Source of the DNA: Lucinisca nassula
Taxonomy: Eukaryota; Mollusca; Bivalvia; Lucinida; Lucinidae
Length of the DNA: 64,000 bases
Assembly: GCA_963580285.1 (NCBI GenBank)
Contig: OY757014.1
Span: forward strand, 102,984,072-103,048,071
Reading direction: 5' to 3'
In this document: in pieces, positions 43,411 to 54,402 of the stretch
How positions within the stretch are numbered: position 1 is the first letter of the stretch
Layout: each line of letters begins with the position of its first letter
Notes under the pieces: generated by a model
Databases searched by the model: none
The model's input: the letters and a program-made list of their open reading frames with translations, nothing else
Told to the model about the DNA's origin: nothing
Position numbers and translations under genes: made by a program

Positions 43411-43904
43411 ATGGTGATACGGGAGGTGACGACATATTCATACACCAGGAAGTGAGTGTCACGTCTTAATATAACCCATCCTGCTATATGTCTCTTCAAT
43501 CATATTATTTAAAAAAAAAAAAAAAAAAAAAACTTCCTTAAACACTTACCAATATTCGGAATTATAAGCAAATTTGTACCTGATTTATATAAAAGTATTT
43601 CCAAAAGATTTGTACTTAGTCCTAACCAACAACAATAAATCAATACAATAACATAAACATTATTATGCAAATTACAAACCCAATTCATTGTACCGTAATA
43701 TAATGTCACATTTATATAGCAAACAATCGCCTCTCTCACTATGGATGGACCGGAGGTAGTTGGTTATCCATTCGAAATTATCCGACTGCCAGCATTAGTC
43801 TTTCCCTTTTTTTATTTATTTTCTGTGTTTACCTTTTTCTCTGTTTTTAAAAGCTATATGCCTTTGAAATGATGCTTTTGAGATATCTTACCTATTTCTT
43901 ATAT

Positions 43905-44163
43905 TGGGGACTCGTTAGAATCGCCTAAATGAGAACCCGTTAAACCCCACATTAATATAGTAAAAGGGCTATACACTATTTTTTTTCTTTTTTCCGCTCA
44001 AAATCATGGACTGTGGGTACTCATTAGTACCCTCTCGCCGAGGTTATTCCATCTAAATATTTTAAGCCGAAATATGGGAAATATCAGACTTTTTTTTATT
44101 CATAACATTAATATTTGGATGGTGAAATTTGCAATATACTTTAATGGGCGTTGTCGTAATGAA
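43905..44163 (+). mobile_element. Decayed MITE-A
   Basis: An extra core arm ACTCGTTAGAATCGCCTAA precedes CCCCACATTAATATAGTAAA; the usual core has TACCCTCTCGCCGAGG. Right end GGGCGTTGTCGTAATG. Confidence 0.6.
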
Positions 44164-44299
44164 GGGAGCAGGTACTCCGCTTGGTCCCTTCTCTTATATG
44201 CACTGATCTGCACAAGTGTTTGCATTCGGTTTAAGACTTGCCAGAAAAGAGGTCCTGGTCATGGGCTTAATGGGACTTTGGGAAGCATATAATTATTTC

Positions 44300-44420
44300 A
44301 GCGGCACAACCTATGTTTGCAGTATTAATCAGAAAAATATCACGAATTTTCATTAGAAAAGTAGCCGTTTTGGAGATGTGAAAAATGCACCACGCTTCAC
44401 GGATGTGTTGCCGAAATGCA
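44300..44420 (+). mobile_element. MITE-B right-half fragment
   Basis: AACCTATGTTTGCAGTATTA to GTGTTGCCGAAATG; left half absent. Confidence 0.7.
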
Positions 44421-44422
44421 AG

Positions 44423-44965
44423 GCATGTTTCGTAATACAGTGTAACCTTCATTAAACAGCCATCCTGGGAAAACTCCATAACTGGCTGTTCAACAGAGGG
44501 AAATGTCTGGGATGATGTATGGATTGTTAACGACAGACATAAAATGGTGATTACTGAAGACAGCTCAACATGGATGTACTTAAAAAATAATAAATGATGG
44601 AGAGGTGTCATCTGACACCTCTCCATCATTTATGTTTCTTTTCACTTGCTTATAATACAGATAACACAATGGTAATTATGGGAAAAATAAATTTTGAAAT
44701 AAATAAATGCACCATGAGAAATTCCATTTTTTTTTTACATCTGATTTTTTTGCTATTGAGTTAACTCTGGCTGTTTAATTGAGGGGATTTAGATTTGGTA
44801 CATATGTAAGGTGGCTGCTGGCTGGAGAAGAGAGGTGGCTGCTGAGCAGAGGTAAAATATAAAGTAAAATGTTATGGGGGGCATTATTGTGGCTGCTGAA
44901 GAGAGGTGGCTGCTTAACAGAGATGACCATTAGTGGAGATTTTACTGTACTGAACTCGATGCATT
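44423..44965. mobile_element. Possible TACAGT-ended element with a perfect hairpin
   Basis: Left end TACAGTGTAACCTTCATTAA and right end CCATTAGTGGAGATTTTACT + GTACT share a weak inverted repeat. Words AAACAGCC...GGCTGCTTAACAGAG occur near both ends. At 44592-44631 AATGATGGAGAGGTGTCA is followed by its exact inverse. Confidence 0.45.
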
Positions 44966-45179
44966 CCATCGTCAGGACCTTTTTTGAATGCCGTCTGGTG
45001 AAGTTTGTCACTCGAGATTCCCAAAACACATAAATATAGGACGGGAGGGTGGGAATAAACGAGCTTTAATATTAGGCTTCATGCCGAGTACATGAAGAAT
45101 TACTCGGAAAGCGAATATACCTGGAATAAGACGGACTTCCCCTCTAAAACATAAAGATGGTTTTCCATTTTGACTTTTC

Positions 45180-45482
45180 GGCCCTCGCCCATAGGGGCTT
45201 GAAGAAATATATGGGCTGCATGATGCTTCCACGCAGAGCTTAATCTAGCCCGCACACTAGTACTGGTAAACCGCTTAGAGGATCTAAGCCTGTCCAGGAA
45301 CCGCGGTGCGAGGCGGACCGCCCATGCTAATAAACCCTATTGGTTTTATTTGGCGACAGGGCTTGAGATGTCATTTCATATCAATGTCGGGTAAAAGTCC
45401 CATAAAATTGGAAGCAACGACTCCAAAATGATCTTTACAGTGTTGACGGGGACGTTAAACCTCAAATCAAACAAACAAACAT
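45180..45482 (+). mobile_element. SINE-V copy, full length
   Basis: Head GCCCTCGCCCATAGGGGCTT, tail GACGTTAAACCTCAAATC then (CAAA)n; ends just before the mariner palindrome. Confidence 0.85.
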
Positions 45483-46467
45483 TTTGAATTTTACACGGGC
45501 AGTAAACATTCAACTTGACCTCCACCGGTGGTCAATTGAAAACCATTTGACTTATATTCGGAGGTCAATTTGAATGTTTCCTGTTATTGGTATTCGTGGG
45601 CTGCAAGAAGGTCGAAGGTAAAATTATTCCTGATCAAAAGCATATTTTAAAAATCGGAGGATGTCATTCTATCAGTTTTTTGTACCTGCATGTTCATACC
45701 AAGTGTTATTGAAAGGTTTTCCGTCGTTTCGTCGCAATCATTTTTGTCCCGCCCGCTCTTTGGTGAAATCGAAAGTAGACAGTCAGCAAACACATGTGAA
45801 TTTGCTCTGATTGTCCAATGACAAGCTTCTAGTGAGCAATTATTTTTGCAGTCAGATACTGCGATATCATATCTGCTCCAAAGACGTACTTTTATAAATC
45901 TACACGTTTTCCCTACAATGTTCAGGCCATTTTAACATCGGAGGTCAATTTGAATATTAGGCGGTCATTTTGACTAATGCAGATTATAATGTAATTTGAT
46001 TTTTGAATGAAAATCTTGAAATATGGTTCTTCATGTCGTTTTGGGGTTATGTTTAGTATAAAGTCATTGGGTCCGTTTTCTGGAAAGAGTCACAGCCAAA
46101 TTTAGGCTGTCAGTGTGCTCAAAATTTACATTCTCTTTAAAAATAGCCTCTTCGGATACAATTGACCAGAAGCGCAACAGGCGTACATTATCGAATGCTA
46201 ATCTTAATCATTTTGAGCTTTCTCCAGAGATTTGTCATCATGGATGAAACATGGGGCCATTGTTACAACGCATAATGTAGTAATGTAGTAATTTCTTCAT
46301 TTTGAAATTTTTACTACATTATGCGTTGGCATAGTCGACGCGAAATGAAATAAAATGTCGTTTTTACTTCATTATGCGTCGATACTAAGAGGTTTGAGCA
46401 AAATGAAAGAATTATTTCATTTTGCGGCGATGGGTGGCATACTTAATTTTACTTCATTATGCGTCAA

Positions 46468-46743
46468 CAGTTTGTTTGTTTGATTTGAGGTTTAACGTTC
46501 CCGTCAAGACTATTTAGGTCATTTTGGAGACATTGCTTCAAATTTTATGGGACTTTTACCCGATATTGAGATGAAATGACATCTCAATCGCTGCCGTCCA
46601 ATTAAAAGCAATAGGGTTTATATGCATGGATGGGCCGACTCGCAGCAGTTTTCCTGGACAGGCTTAGACCTTCTAAGCAGATTACGAGGACTCATGTACG
46701 GGCGGTATCAGCTCTGCGTGGAAGCATCGTGCAGCCCATCTAT
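46468..46743 (-). mobile_element. SINE-V inside the 1.1 kb element
   Basis: Tail GTTTGTTTGTTTGATTTGAG at the left, CAAGACTATTTAGGTC; the head ends at GCAGCCCATCTATTTAT. Confidence 0.8.
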
Positions 46744-46746
46744 TTA

Positions 46747-46794
46747 TACCCCCGGCATACGAAGTATGCAAGGGGGTATATAGTTTTTGTCCAT

Positions 46795-46825
<31 letters not shown>

Positions 46826-46850
46826 GCCTGTCTGTCTTTTGTTTGATTTG
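46747..46850 (+). repeat. CCCCCGGCATACGAAG hairpin followed by (TCTG)n
   Basis: CCCCCGGCATACGAAGTATG with CAAGGGGG forms a hairpin, then TATATAGTTTTTGTCC and about eleven TCTG units. The layout (5' hairpin then TCTGTCTG/CCGTCCG tract) resembles the 5' ends of the Helentron-like elements here. Confidence 0.5.
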
Positions 46851-46969
46851 TTTGATGTGCACTACACGATCATGTGTTGAGCCTTAAAACACAAATGAGG
46901 GAAAGACATCAGGCATGAGACCAAAATAGCGCAAGGCGTACGATTTTAATTCTACTGGCTTAATCAAAT

Positions 46970-47185
46970 ACAATGAAATTCCACTATTAAGACCACCTAA
47001 AATTAATACAAATTTTGTTTTTAAAGCATATTTGGAAGGTTAAAGCTACATTTTCTTTGTGATTTTGACCTTCAGTGTGCTTTTGTGGAAGACCGTCTTT
47101 TGGACTGTTCAACTGTGGTCTTAAAGACCACTTTTGAACCGTCTCAAATGTGGTCTAAATTGTAGGAATTTAACTGTATTGCTTC
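46970..47185 (-). mobile_element. MITE-I copy 1
   Basis: ACAATGAAATTCCACTATTA and AGACCACCTAAAATTA at the left; right end GGTCTAAATTGTAGGAATTT + AACTGTAT. Inner palindrome TGTGGTCTTAAAGACCAC. Relative at 54190-54402. Confidence 0.65.
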
Positions 47186-48056
47186 CTAAGTCTTTTCGAA
47201 GACAGCTATGTTCTACCATCATTACTTCATTATGCGTCGATATGGTGCATATCAACGCGAAATGAAATAATTTTTTTACTTCATTTCGCGTCGACTATGC
47301 CAACGCATAATGTAGTAAAAAAAATCAAAATGAAGAAATTACTACATTACTACATTATGCGTTGTATCAGGCCATCATTTTACCCAAGAGGCCAAACAAC
47401 AATCGAAACAATGGAAGCACCCTGGCTCACCCCACCAAAGAAGGCAAAGACTGTACTCTCAGCTAGGAAGCTTACGGTCTCTCGGTTTTCAGGGATGTAG
47501 ATGGTAATTATGCTGATTTATTATCTCAAAAAAAAATCAATGGCACATATAGTGCTTCACTTCTTACGCAGTTACGGGAAAATATTAAACTTAAGCGCTG
47601 CGAAAAGCTCACTAAGGGTGTGTTGTTCCATTAGGACAATGGTCCTGTTCACAAGTCTGTCATGTGATTCACAAGTCTGTCATATGAATTCTACAGAGTG
47701 GAGTTTGTAGCAAACATTTCGTGAAAAATTTAGATCAAGGTCAGAATATCTCCGGTTATACACAAACTGCTCTATATATCTGACGCCAGACGCCAATACA
47801 CTACAGCATTTCACTCTTTGACTCCACCACAGAGAATACACAGAGGCACTGTAACTATGTTTTTATGCATTTGAGGCTTGGAGCCTAATCACAGAAAAGA
47901 TTTCGGAATGGAGTGTAGAGTCAATTTTTAGTGAAAATGTTAGGCTAAACCTATTGCATAGGATCGGTTTATACATGTACTGCGTCGGCTCCAAAATTTG
48001 ACCCCCGCCTCCACTTAATCTCTCCATTGCATGACACTACTCCATGACTGCAGAAG

Positions 48057-48430
48057 CATTGTCCTAATGGAACAACACACCTTAAGTAACCTTTCTGCGG
48101 CGCTTAAGTTTAATGTTTTCCCGTAACTGCATCAGAAGTGAAGCCTGGTATGTGTCATTGATTGTTTGTCCCTTTTTGAGATAATCTATCGGCAGAATAC
48201 CATCTGCATCCCTGAAAACCGAGACCATAACCGTCCCAGCTGATGGAACAGTCTTTGCCTTCGTTGGCGGGGTGAGCCAGGGTGCTTCCGTTGTTTCGAT
48301 TCTTGTTTGGCCTCTGGAGTAAAATGATGGACCCATGTTTCACCCATAGTGACAAATCTCTGAAGAAAGTTAAAAAGATTAAGATTAGCATGCGATAATG
48401 TGCGCCTGGTTTGCTTCTGACCAACTGTTT
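48057..48430 (-). pseudogene. Mariner transposase, 5' half, right arm
   Basis: Minus-strand words MGETWVHHFTPEAKQESKQ, then, after a frameshift, AKTVPSAGTVMVSVFRDADG, IDYLKKGQTIND, SLLMQLRENIKLK and GVLFH-DN. The first catalytic aspartate is changed (MDETW to MGETW) and the same TAG as in the left arm replaces glutamine in HQDN. Dead copy. Confidence 0.8.
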
Positions 48431-49292
48431 ACGAATAGGCTATTTGTAAGGAGAATGTGAAGTTTGAGCACACTGACAGCCTGTCACTCTTTCCAGAAAA
48501 CGGATCCTATGACTTTATACTAAACATAACCCCAAAACGACAAAAAAGAATCATATTACACGATTGTCATTCAAAAAGCATTTCTCATTATAATCTACAT
48601 TAGTCAAATTGACCACCTCATATTCAAATTGTCCTCCGATGCAAAAATGGCTTGAACAATGTAGGGAAAACATGTAGATTTATAGAAGTACGATTTTGGA
48701 GCAGATATGGTATCACCGTATCTGACTGCAACAACAATTGCTCACTGGAAGCTTGACATTGGACAATCAGAGCAAATTCACCTGTGTTTGCTGACCCTCT
48801 ACTTTCGATTTCATCACAGAGCGGGCGGGACAAAAATGACTGCGACGAAACGACGGAAAACCTTTCAATAACACTTGGTATGAACATGCAGGTACAAAAA
48901 ACTGATAGCATGACATTCTCCGATTTTTAAAATATGCTTTTGATCAGGAATAATTTTACCTTCGACCTTCTTGCAGCCCACGAATACCAATAACAGGAAA
49001 TGTTCAAATTGACCTCCGGATATAAGTCAAATTGTTTTCAATTGACCACCGGCGGAGGTCAATTTGAATGTTTACTGCCCGTGTTTAAGTGTGTGCCGAT
49101 TCTCTTGAATGAGAAAACTATTTGCTTACGAATCACACTTCAAGAATGACTCAAATATTTCAATAGCCTTGTTTAATATGCATTCTGCTATTATATACAG
49201 CTAAAACATACGGAAATGATCTTAAATGAGAGTTAATTTTATATGATATTTATTTAACCCATCGCATGCGAGAAACCCCTAAAGGGGCACCT

Positions 49293-49364
49293 TGGCAAAC
49301 AGTGCAGGCCCAGATCAGACGCCGCAGATTACGGTGTCTGATCAGGAACTACACTATTTGCTAA
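49293..49364. mobile_element. MITE-E copy, GCC variant
   Basis: GCAAACAGTGCAGGCCCAG, AGACGCCGC...GGTGTCTGATCAGG, ACTACACTATTTGC. Confidence 0.7.
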
Positions 49365-49599
49365 TAGAATTTTCCGTCAAAAATAGAATGAAAATGAAAA
49401 AATAGGCCTGGCACCCCTTATATGACAAATGGACTAGTTCAATATATAGCAATTGAAGAGTCCACCAGTACTTTTGTATACAATGGGTCTATCTTGCTTT
49501 CTATCTTTTTGCGATCCTTGGCGAGCAAAATTTTGAATTTTACTTTAACGCTCTGCATGTTGTTGTTGTTTTCTTTTTTCAGCAGACGATATTTTGTAA

Positions 49600-49772
49600 T
49601 GTTTTTCTTATTTTTCCCCAAAAGCAGGATTTTACCTTTCTTGCAAAATGTCTCCAATGGAGACAACTTTCCTGAGATGTTAAATCCTGTCTCCAAGCAG
49701 GGAAACAATGGAGACAATCTGCGTGAAATGTAAAATCCTGTTTTCTGGGAAAAATAAGAAAAATATCAACAA
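49600..49772. mobile_element. Foldback element with TTTTTCTTATTT arms
   Basis: TTTTTCTTATTTTTCCCCAA, GCAGGATTTTAC and inverses GTAAAATCCTG, GGGAAAAATAAGAAAAA; inner GTCTCCAATGGAGAC-like words. The arm TTTTTCTTATTT is also the inner arm of MITE-A/B. Confidence 0.65.
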
Positions 49773-49990
49773 TTTGTCGTATGCTCAATTAGCCATAACT
49801 TATACCAATATTTTCCCGTGTTTTTGTTTGTTTGTTGGTTTGTTTTTCACCCAAACATGTCTAACCAACACTTATTATGTGTTGCTTCTCATTGCTAAAT
49901 GCCACGACATAATATTACTTGTTTCAATGTCCTTTGCTTGTAACTCGCCATTATGTTTACATGTCATTTGTTTCTGGGAGAAGAACTATA

Positions 49991-50228
49991 TGAGCCCCGC
50001 CAAGCGAATTTGTGTCTTCGAGCATTCCGTCATGACACATTTTAACTGCGCATGCCCAGCCATTCAGAGGGGCCAGGGATATGGCTTTCTGTCTGAAGGT
50101 TCCTCTTAATGCACTGCCTGTATGAGCGAGCAGCGAAGGTTCTGGCGAGACTGCGCGGATGCGCAGGCTCGCCTGAACCTTCGCTGCTCGCATAGGCGAT
50201 AAGTACCAAAATCGCTTGACGGGGCCCA
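49991..50228. mobile_element. MITE-H copy 1
   Basis: Ends TGAGCCCCGCCAAGCGAA and ATCGCTTGACGGGGCCCA, with TATA on both outer sides. Central hairpin GAGCAGCGAAGGTTCTGGCG / CGCCTGAACCTTCGCTGCTC around a GCGCGGATGCGC loop. Confidence 0.8.
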
Positions 50229-50412
50229 TATAAGTACTTGTGCTTTCGTTCTAATCCCAAACTGAATCTCTACTTGTCTCATATTGTAATGATGTTACTT
50301 CTATAATAAATATGTTTAAATCAATTAGCCAAGAAAATGGTACAGGATTACACAAACAGCCCACGCAAAACAACACAGTAGGCCATGTCGGGTAGGCAAG
50401 TCGCATTTTCAC

Positions 50413-50622
50413 TGGCCTCCGCGGCCTAGTGGATAAGAGCGTTGAATCTTTATCACTAGGTCTCTCTCGTCTGTAGGTTCGAGCCTGGCTCGGGTCACAT
50501 GTGAGACGCAAAGTTCTACAACAGAAGGTCAGGGTTTTTTCTCCGTGCACTCCGGTTTTCGCCCACCTCCTATTAACGTTAGGCCTGATATGAGTGAAAT
50601 GATCTTGAAATGGCCGTCACGC
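50413..50622 (+). mobile_element. SINE-c copy 2
   Basis: GGCCTCCGCGGCCTAGTGG, B-box-like GGTTCGAGCCTGG, CTCCGGTTTTCGCCCACC; 3' end TTGAAATGGCCGTCACG followed by a C run (50621-50639). Confidence 0.8.
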
Positions 50623-50868
50623 CCCCCCCCCCCCCCCCCACTCGCCCACCCAAAATATGTAACACTCTGAAAACCAGACAACCCTAAAATCTTGTTTTAT
50701 ATAATGAAAAAGTATCAGAGAGGCAGAAAGATACAAATTCAGTGCGAATACAAATGAGAAGATATTGGTTAAACTTTTGGACTGATTTCAGTCTATGTAT
50801 ACCCCTGTAAAACCAAGTTTTCTGTATATAAAAAGGGGCTTTCATTGGTGTTCATTACACGGGCATGT

Positions 50869-51071
50869 TAGCCCTTCTCTTGCTGAATATTCAGTTAAGC
50901 CACACCCATTTCTGACTTTGAACCAATAAGATTACTTGATGTAAATTACTCCTACAAATTCATAAATTAAATGTCAAACAGTGTAGATCCTGATCAGATG
51001 GCTTCGAATCCATCTGATCTGGATCTACACTGTTTGCAAAGAAAAGGGTTGTCTTGAACAGCAGGATAAGG
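50869..51071. mobile_element. MITE-F copy
   Basis: Ends TTAGCCCTTCTCTTGCTG and CAGCAGGATAAGGTATA; internal MITE-E hairpin AACAGTGTAGATCCTGATC with inverse. Confidence 0.8.
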
Positions 51072-51089
51072 TATACCTGATGAAATAGA

Positions 51090-51830
51090 CATTGGTAATA
51101 GAGAGTACCAGCTGAGTGTCTTTTGATATCAAGTTTATGAGGCAAAGCTTCGAGAAGGCTTGTAGAATCGCGAGGCTTGCCGAGCGATTCTACATGCGTT
51201 CGCGAAGCCGAGCCTGATAAACTTGGTATCAAAAGAAACGAATCTGGTACATGTATTCTATTTATCAGTTTATCTCCTTGTGCACTCTTAAATGCAATTT
51301 ACGATGAGTTATCGATGGTCCTCAGTGCGTTCCAACATTCCGGCGGTCGATATATTTAGCTCAGCTGACTATATTTTGCCTGTGATATTTAACGCAGTGG
51401 TTAACGCGTTCGACTTACGAACGAGAGGTTGTGCGTTCGAATCCGGCCACCGGTACCGGTATCCTTGGTCAAGACACGTCGTGACACTGCCCCACTCCAC
51501 CCAGGTGTAAATGGGTAGCAGTGATGTAAAATCCACTGCCTCTCTCTCGCGCGCGCGTGAAAACACCCGGAATGAGCACTCGAGAGCGATTCAATAACCT
51601 TCAATCGAAGTAAAATAAATTAGTATAAACTATAATAAGTAATTTTCATCCATTTTTTCCAGTAATATAACAGTTTTGTCAATTTTCTAGTAGTCCCGTT
51701 AATTCATAAAAGTGCAATGTCACGTTGACCTGATAAAGCTCACCTGTCCTGAGATAGCATATCTTTATCAGGGAAATGTGATACCGTGCAGTTAATATAG
51801 GGGCCGACTGATAAAATACAGTATACCCAT
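51090..51830 (+). repeat. Segmental duplicate copy 1, with SINE-f insert
   Basis: Foldback GTCTTTTGATATCAAGTTTA / TAAACTTGGTATCAAAAG around CGCGAGGCTTGCCGAGCG, then CTATTTATCAGTTTATCTCC, TTCCAACATTCCG and ATTCATAAAAGTGCAATGTC. The same order occurs at 52720-53190 without the SINE. Confidence 0.75.
51393..51610 (+). mobile_element. SINE-f, tRNA-headed
   Basis: A-box-like CGCAGTGGTTAACGCG and B-box-like GTTCGAATCCGG, then GGTGTAAATGGGTAGCAG. Present only in copy 1 of the segmental duplication, so it inserted after duplication or at a different locus. Its 3' part lacks the GRCGTTAAAC motif of the other SINEs. Confidence 0.75.
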
Positions 51831-51997
51831 ATCAGACTGCGGTGTCTCATCAGGGTTATACGATTTACAGGGATTTAATCAAATCTCTGAGAGTACTGGT
51901 GGGTCGATTGTCTCTGAGTGTAGGTCAAAGAACTAGCCCTGGACTGTATTTTGAACTGTCTAATTTACACGTAACCCTAAAATTTCGGGTTTTAAGC

Positions 51998-52063
51998 AAA
52001 TGCTGTAGATCTTTATCAGACGCCGCGTGTTGTGGCGTGTGATCTGAGTCTGCACTGTTTGCT
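51998..52063. mobile_element. MITE-E copy, CGCCGCG variant
   Basis: GCAAATGCTGTAGATC, CAGACGCCGCGTGTTGTGGC, GATCTGAGTCTGCACTGTTT. Half-copies lie at 51822-51866 and 52610-52650. Confidence 0.7.
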
Positions 52064-52360
52064 AAGCCCAACATATGATTCCAAGATAACCCTCTTAAGC
52101 AACACTCTGACCTCTCTGCGGCTATATTGTGTAAAAAAGGTTATTCCGACACGTCAGTGATGATCACGTGGACTTTAACACTGAAGAGCTTTTCTGCTTA
52201 GTAACTTTGGGTCGATTGACACCCCCCCCCCTTCCACACACAGACACACACACAAAAATAGCCGTGTTATTTGTTCAACTCTGAAGTCAGACTGTTGCGT
52301 ACATGTGTACATGTAAGATATCTGTAAAATCTGGAATGGAATCATATGTTGGGTTTGGAA

Positions 52361-52422
52361 AAACGGTATAGACCAAGTTCGAACACGGCGTCTGATCAGG
52401 GTCTTCACTGTTTGCATTATGT
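52361..52422. mobile_element. MITE-E remnant
   Basis: AACGGTATAGACCAAGTTC, ACGGCGTCTGATCAGGGTCT, CACTGTTTGC; the left arm is decayed. Confidence 0.55.
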
Positions 52423-52719
52423 ACAATAACTTAAGGGTATACTGAAACAATCAAAGTCCTCGTTCAAGAACGTTCTTCCAGCCTTCACTCAGAGACAATC
52501 AGCCAGTCAGTGCTGCAAGTGCTTTGATTTATTTACTCTCAAACCCCGCTCTCCTTTGAGTTTCTGGAGCAAACTACAAAGGACGTCCAACTGAATGGGA
52601 TAAGATGGCCCAGAGCAATCACATCAGGATCTACACTGTTTGCATAAGTACGGGGCTTTAGGATTGTAAGGGATAACCTTTACTGTTGCTTAATTATGGA
52701 ATAATTTGAAACCGTAGAT

Positions 52720-53190
52720 ATAGAGAACACCAGGTGAGTGTCTTTTGATATCAAGTTTATCAGGCAAGGCTTCGAGAACTCTTGTAGAATCGCGAGGCTT
52801 GCCTAGCGATTCTACATGCGTTCTCGAAGCCGAGCCTGATAAACTTGATATCAAATGACACGATTCTGGTATTCTATTTATCGGTTTATCTCCTTGTAAA
52901 CTCTTTAAATTGGCAGTATACGATCACTACCCGATTGTCCTAAGTGCGTCCCAACATTCCGTGCGAATTATAACCGATCAGTATATTTACTATCAGCTGA
53001 CCGTTATTATTCTCTTAATATTTTTAATGTAATTTTTTTCAATTTTTCTAGTAATGATAACATTTTGGCCATTTTTCCGGTTGTGCGTTTCATTCATAAA
53101 AGTGCAATATCACTTGACCTAAGATAGCATACCTTTATCAGGTCAATGCGCAACATTGCACTATATATAGGGGTCACTGATAATGAACAT
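52720..53190 (+). repeat. Segmental duplicate copy 2
   Basis: Matches 51090-51830 (GTCTTTTGATATCAAGTTTA, CGCGAGGCTTGCCTAGCG, CCAACATTCCGTGCG, AAAGTGCAATATCACTTGAC) but lacks SINE-f. Confidence 0.75.
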
Positions 53191-53804
53191 TCTATATAGG
53201 CATACTGCCATCTTTATCAAATATACACCGACATACCGTCATCTATTTCAAACACTGAATTTTAATTTTGAAACAATTCCACAATGAAATATCAGGACTG
53301 TACTAACTGAAATCCAAACAGTACACCTTTTCGATTATAGAAAAGAAAATTATAATGAAGAATAGATATATGTATTGACAGCTGAGACACTTACCTTAAA
53401 TATCAGTATTTGGAGCAAACAGTGGAGGCCCTGAGCAGCCGACTGAGCAGACGCCACATTTCGCGACCTCTAATCTGGATATATACAGTACGTGTTTTCC
53501 AAACGCGTCTAGCAGCACGCAACACCCTCACGTTAAAATAGCGCGACTATTTTCTATTAATAACCATAAAATCTGTGATAGTCACGTGGACAACAGCACT
53601 AATTCAGATTCTGTCATTGAGTCTGTTATTAATAATTAAACGAAGCAGTATATTTATATATGTCCACCGTATTCCAGGACCCTTTTCAGGCATTCAGTCG
53701 ACCGATCAGCTGTCAGTCTTTTTACGTTATGTGACACTGTGAAAAATTCTTATATCAATGTAATTACTATAAGAGGATCTTACATGGGTGTTCATGAATT
53801 ATTG

Positions 53805-53910
53805 AATTTATTAAACTCGTCGAGGAAAAGGGATAATATACGAGGCTTCGCCGAGCATTTTATCCCTTTTCCTCAACGAGTTTAATAAATTCAGTGATGC
53901 ATGGACACGA
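53805..53910. mobile_element. Foldback element around CGAGGCTTCGCCGAG
   Basis: GAATTTATTAAACTCGTCGA, GGAAAAGGGATAA and their inverses, with a CGAGGCTTCGCCGAGC centre. The centre word is shared with the 51090/52720 foldbacks. Confidence 0.7.
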
Positions 53911-54189
53911 ATGCAAGGTTCTATTTATTGTATGACATTTAAAACGCATTTTTTTCAGGACGCCATACATGTAACGTTACGGAGCGTATTAAATAATTTG
54001 CATATTTAATCCATTAGTGGATTATCGAATGACGTTGTTACATTCTAAGACGCGACGTCGTATGATAAAGTAGGTTAATTATAGCCATCTTTAGCAATCA
54101 AGGGACATAACTCATCCCAGCATTTTTATCCCAAACCTACTTATACAACGTGTGTAAGTTCCTGGACTGAATGCGTTACATTTTGTGTA

Positions 54190-54402
54190 TACAGTACAAT
54201 TCCTATATTAAGACCACCTTTGGGACTGTTCAAAAGTGGTTTTTAAGACCACTTTTGAACAGTTCCAAAGGTGGTCCCTGACCAAAGGACACTCTTGGTA
54301 GAAAACACAAAGAAAGATTAAGTACAACCTTCAAAATAAACTTTTTAAAGCAGAATTAGCCTTAATTATAGGTGGTCTTAATAGCGGACTTTCGCTGTAC
54401 TG
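54190..54402 (+). mobile_element. MITE-I copy 2
   Basis: Ends TACAATTCCTATATTAAGAC + CACC and GGTGGTCTTAATAGCGGAC + TTTCGCTGTA. Inner hairpin GGGACTGTTCAAAAGTGG / CCACTTTTGAACAGTTCC. Confidence 0.75.

Larger units (their letters stand above)
46261..47369. mobile_element. 1.1 kb TIR element inserted in the mariner left arm
   Basis: Ends TGTTACAACGCATAATGTAG and CTACATTATGCGTTGTATCA are inverted for about 44 bp with few mismatches. GGCCAT flanks both sides (46255-46260, 47370-47375) as a 6-bp target duplication; the right mariner arm shows the uninterrupted order GGTCCATCATTTTAC. Subterminal TTCATTATGCGTC is repeated in both orientations. The interior is a SINE-V, a CCCCCGGCATACGAAG block and MITE-I, so it is non-autonomous. 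Confidence 0.75.
46141..47641 (+). pseudogene. Mariner transposase, 5' half, left arm (interrupted)
   Basis: Before the insert, the frame around LQRFVIMDETW (46220-46255) carries the first catalytic aspartate in the mariner MDETW motif. After the insert come IHHFYPRG-like and, shifting frame, APWLTPPKKAKTV, SLLTQLRENIKLK and GVLFH-DN. A TAG replaces the glutamine codon of the HQDN motif (second catalytic aspartate). Frameshifts and the 1.1 kb insert at 46261 make it non-functional. Nothing after HQDNxPVHKS is recognisable. Confidence 0.8.
45489..49085. mobile_element. 3.6 kb palindrome of two inverted mariner halves
   Basis: Left arm 45489-47641 (minus the insert 46261-47369) and right arm 48057-49085 are inverted copies of about 1.03 kb, starting ACACGGGCAGTAAACATTCA on the outside and meeting at CCATTAGGACAATG. 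The spacer is 415 bp. Both arms hold the 5' half of a mariner transposase pointing to the centre. Outer flanks are TA at the left and TT at the right. The inner ends contain GGAGGTCAATTTGAATATTA, a mariner-like end sequence. Confidence 0.85.

Noticed and set aside
43509..43739. 76-codon minus-strand frame
   Set aside because: It ends in a poly-A/T tract (phenylalanine run), with AT-rich composition and no recognisable domain.
46630..46887. Frame rich in CLSVCLSV
   Set aside because: Translation of a (TCTG)n tract next to a SINE.
51393..51470. tRNA gene
   Set aside because: The tRNA-like part runs into a SINE body and sits as an insert in one copy of a duplication.
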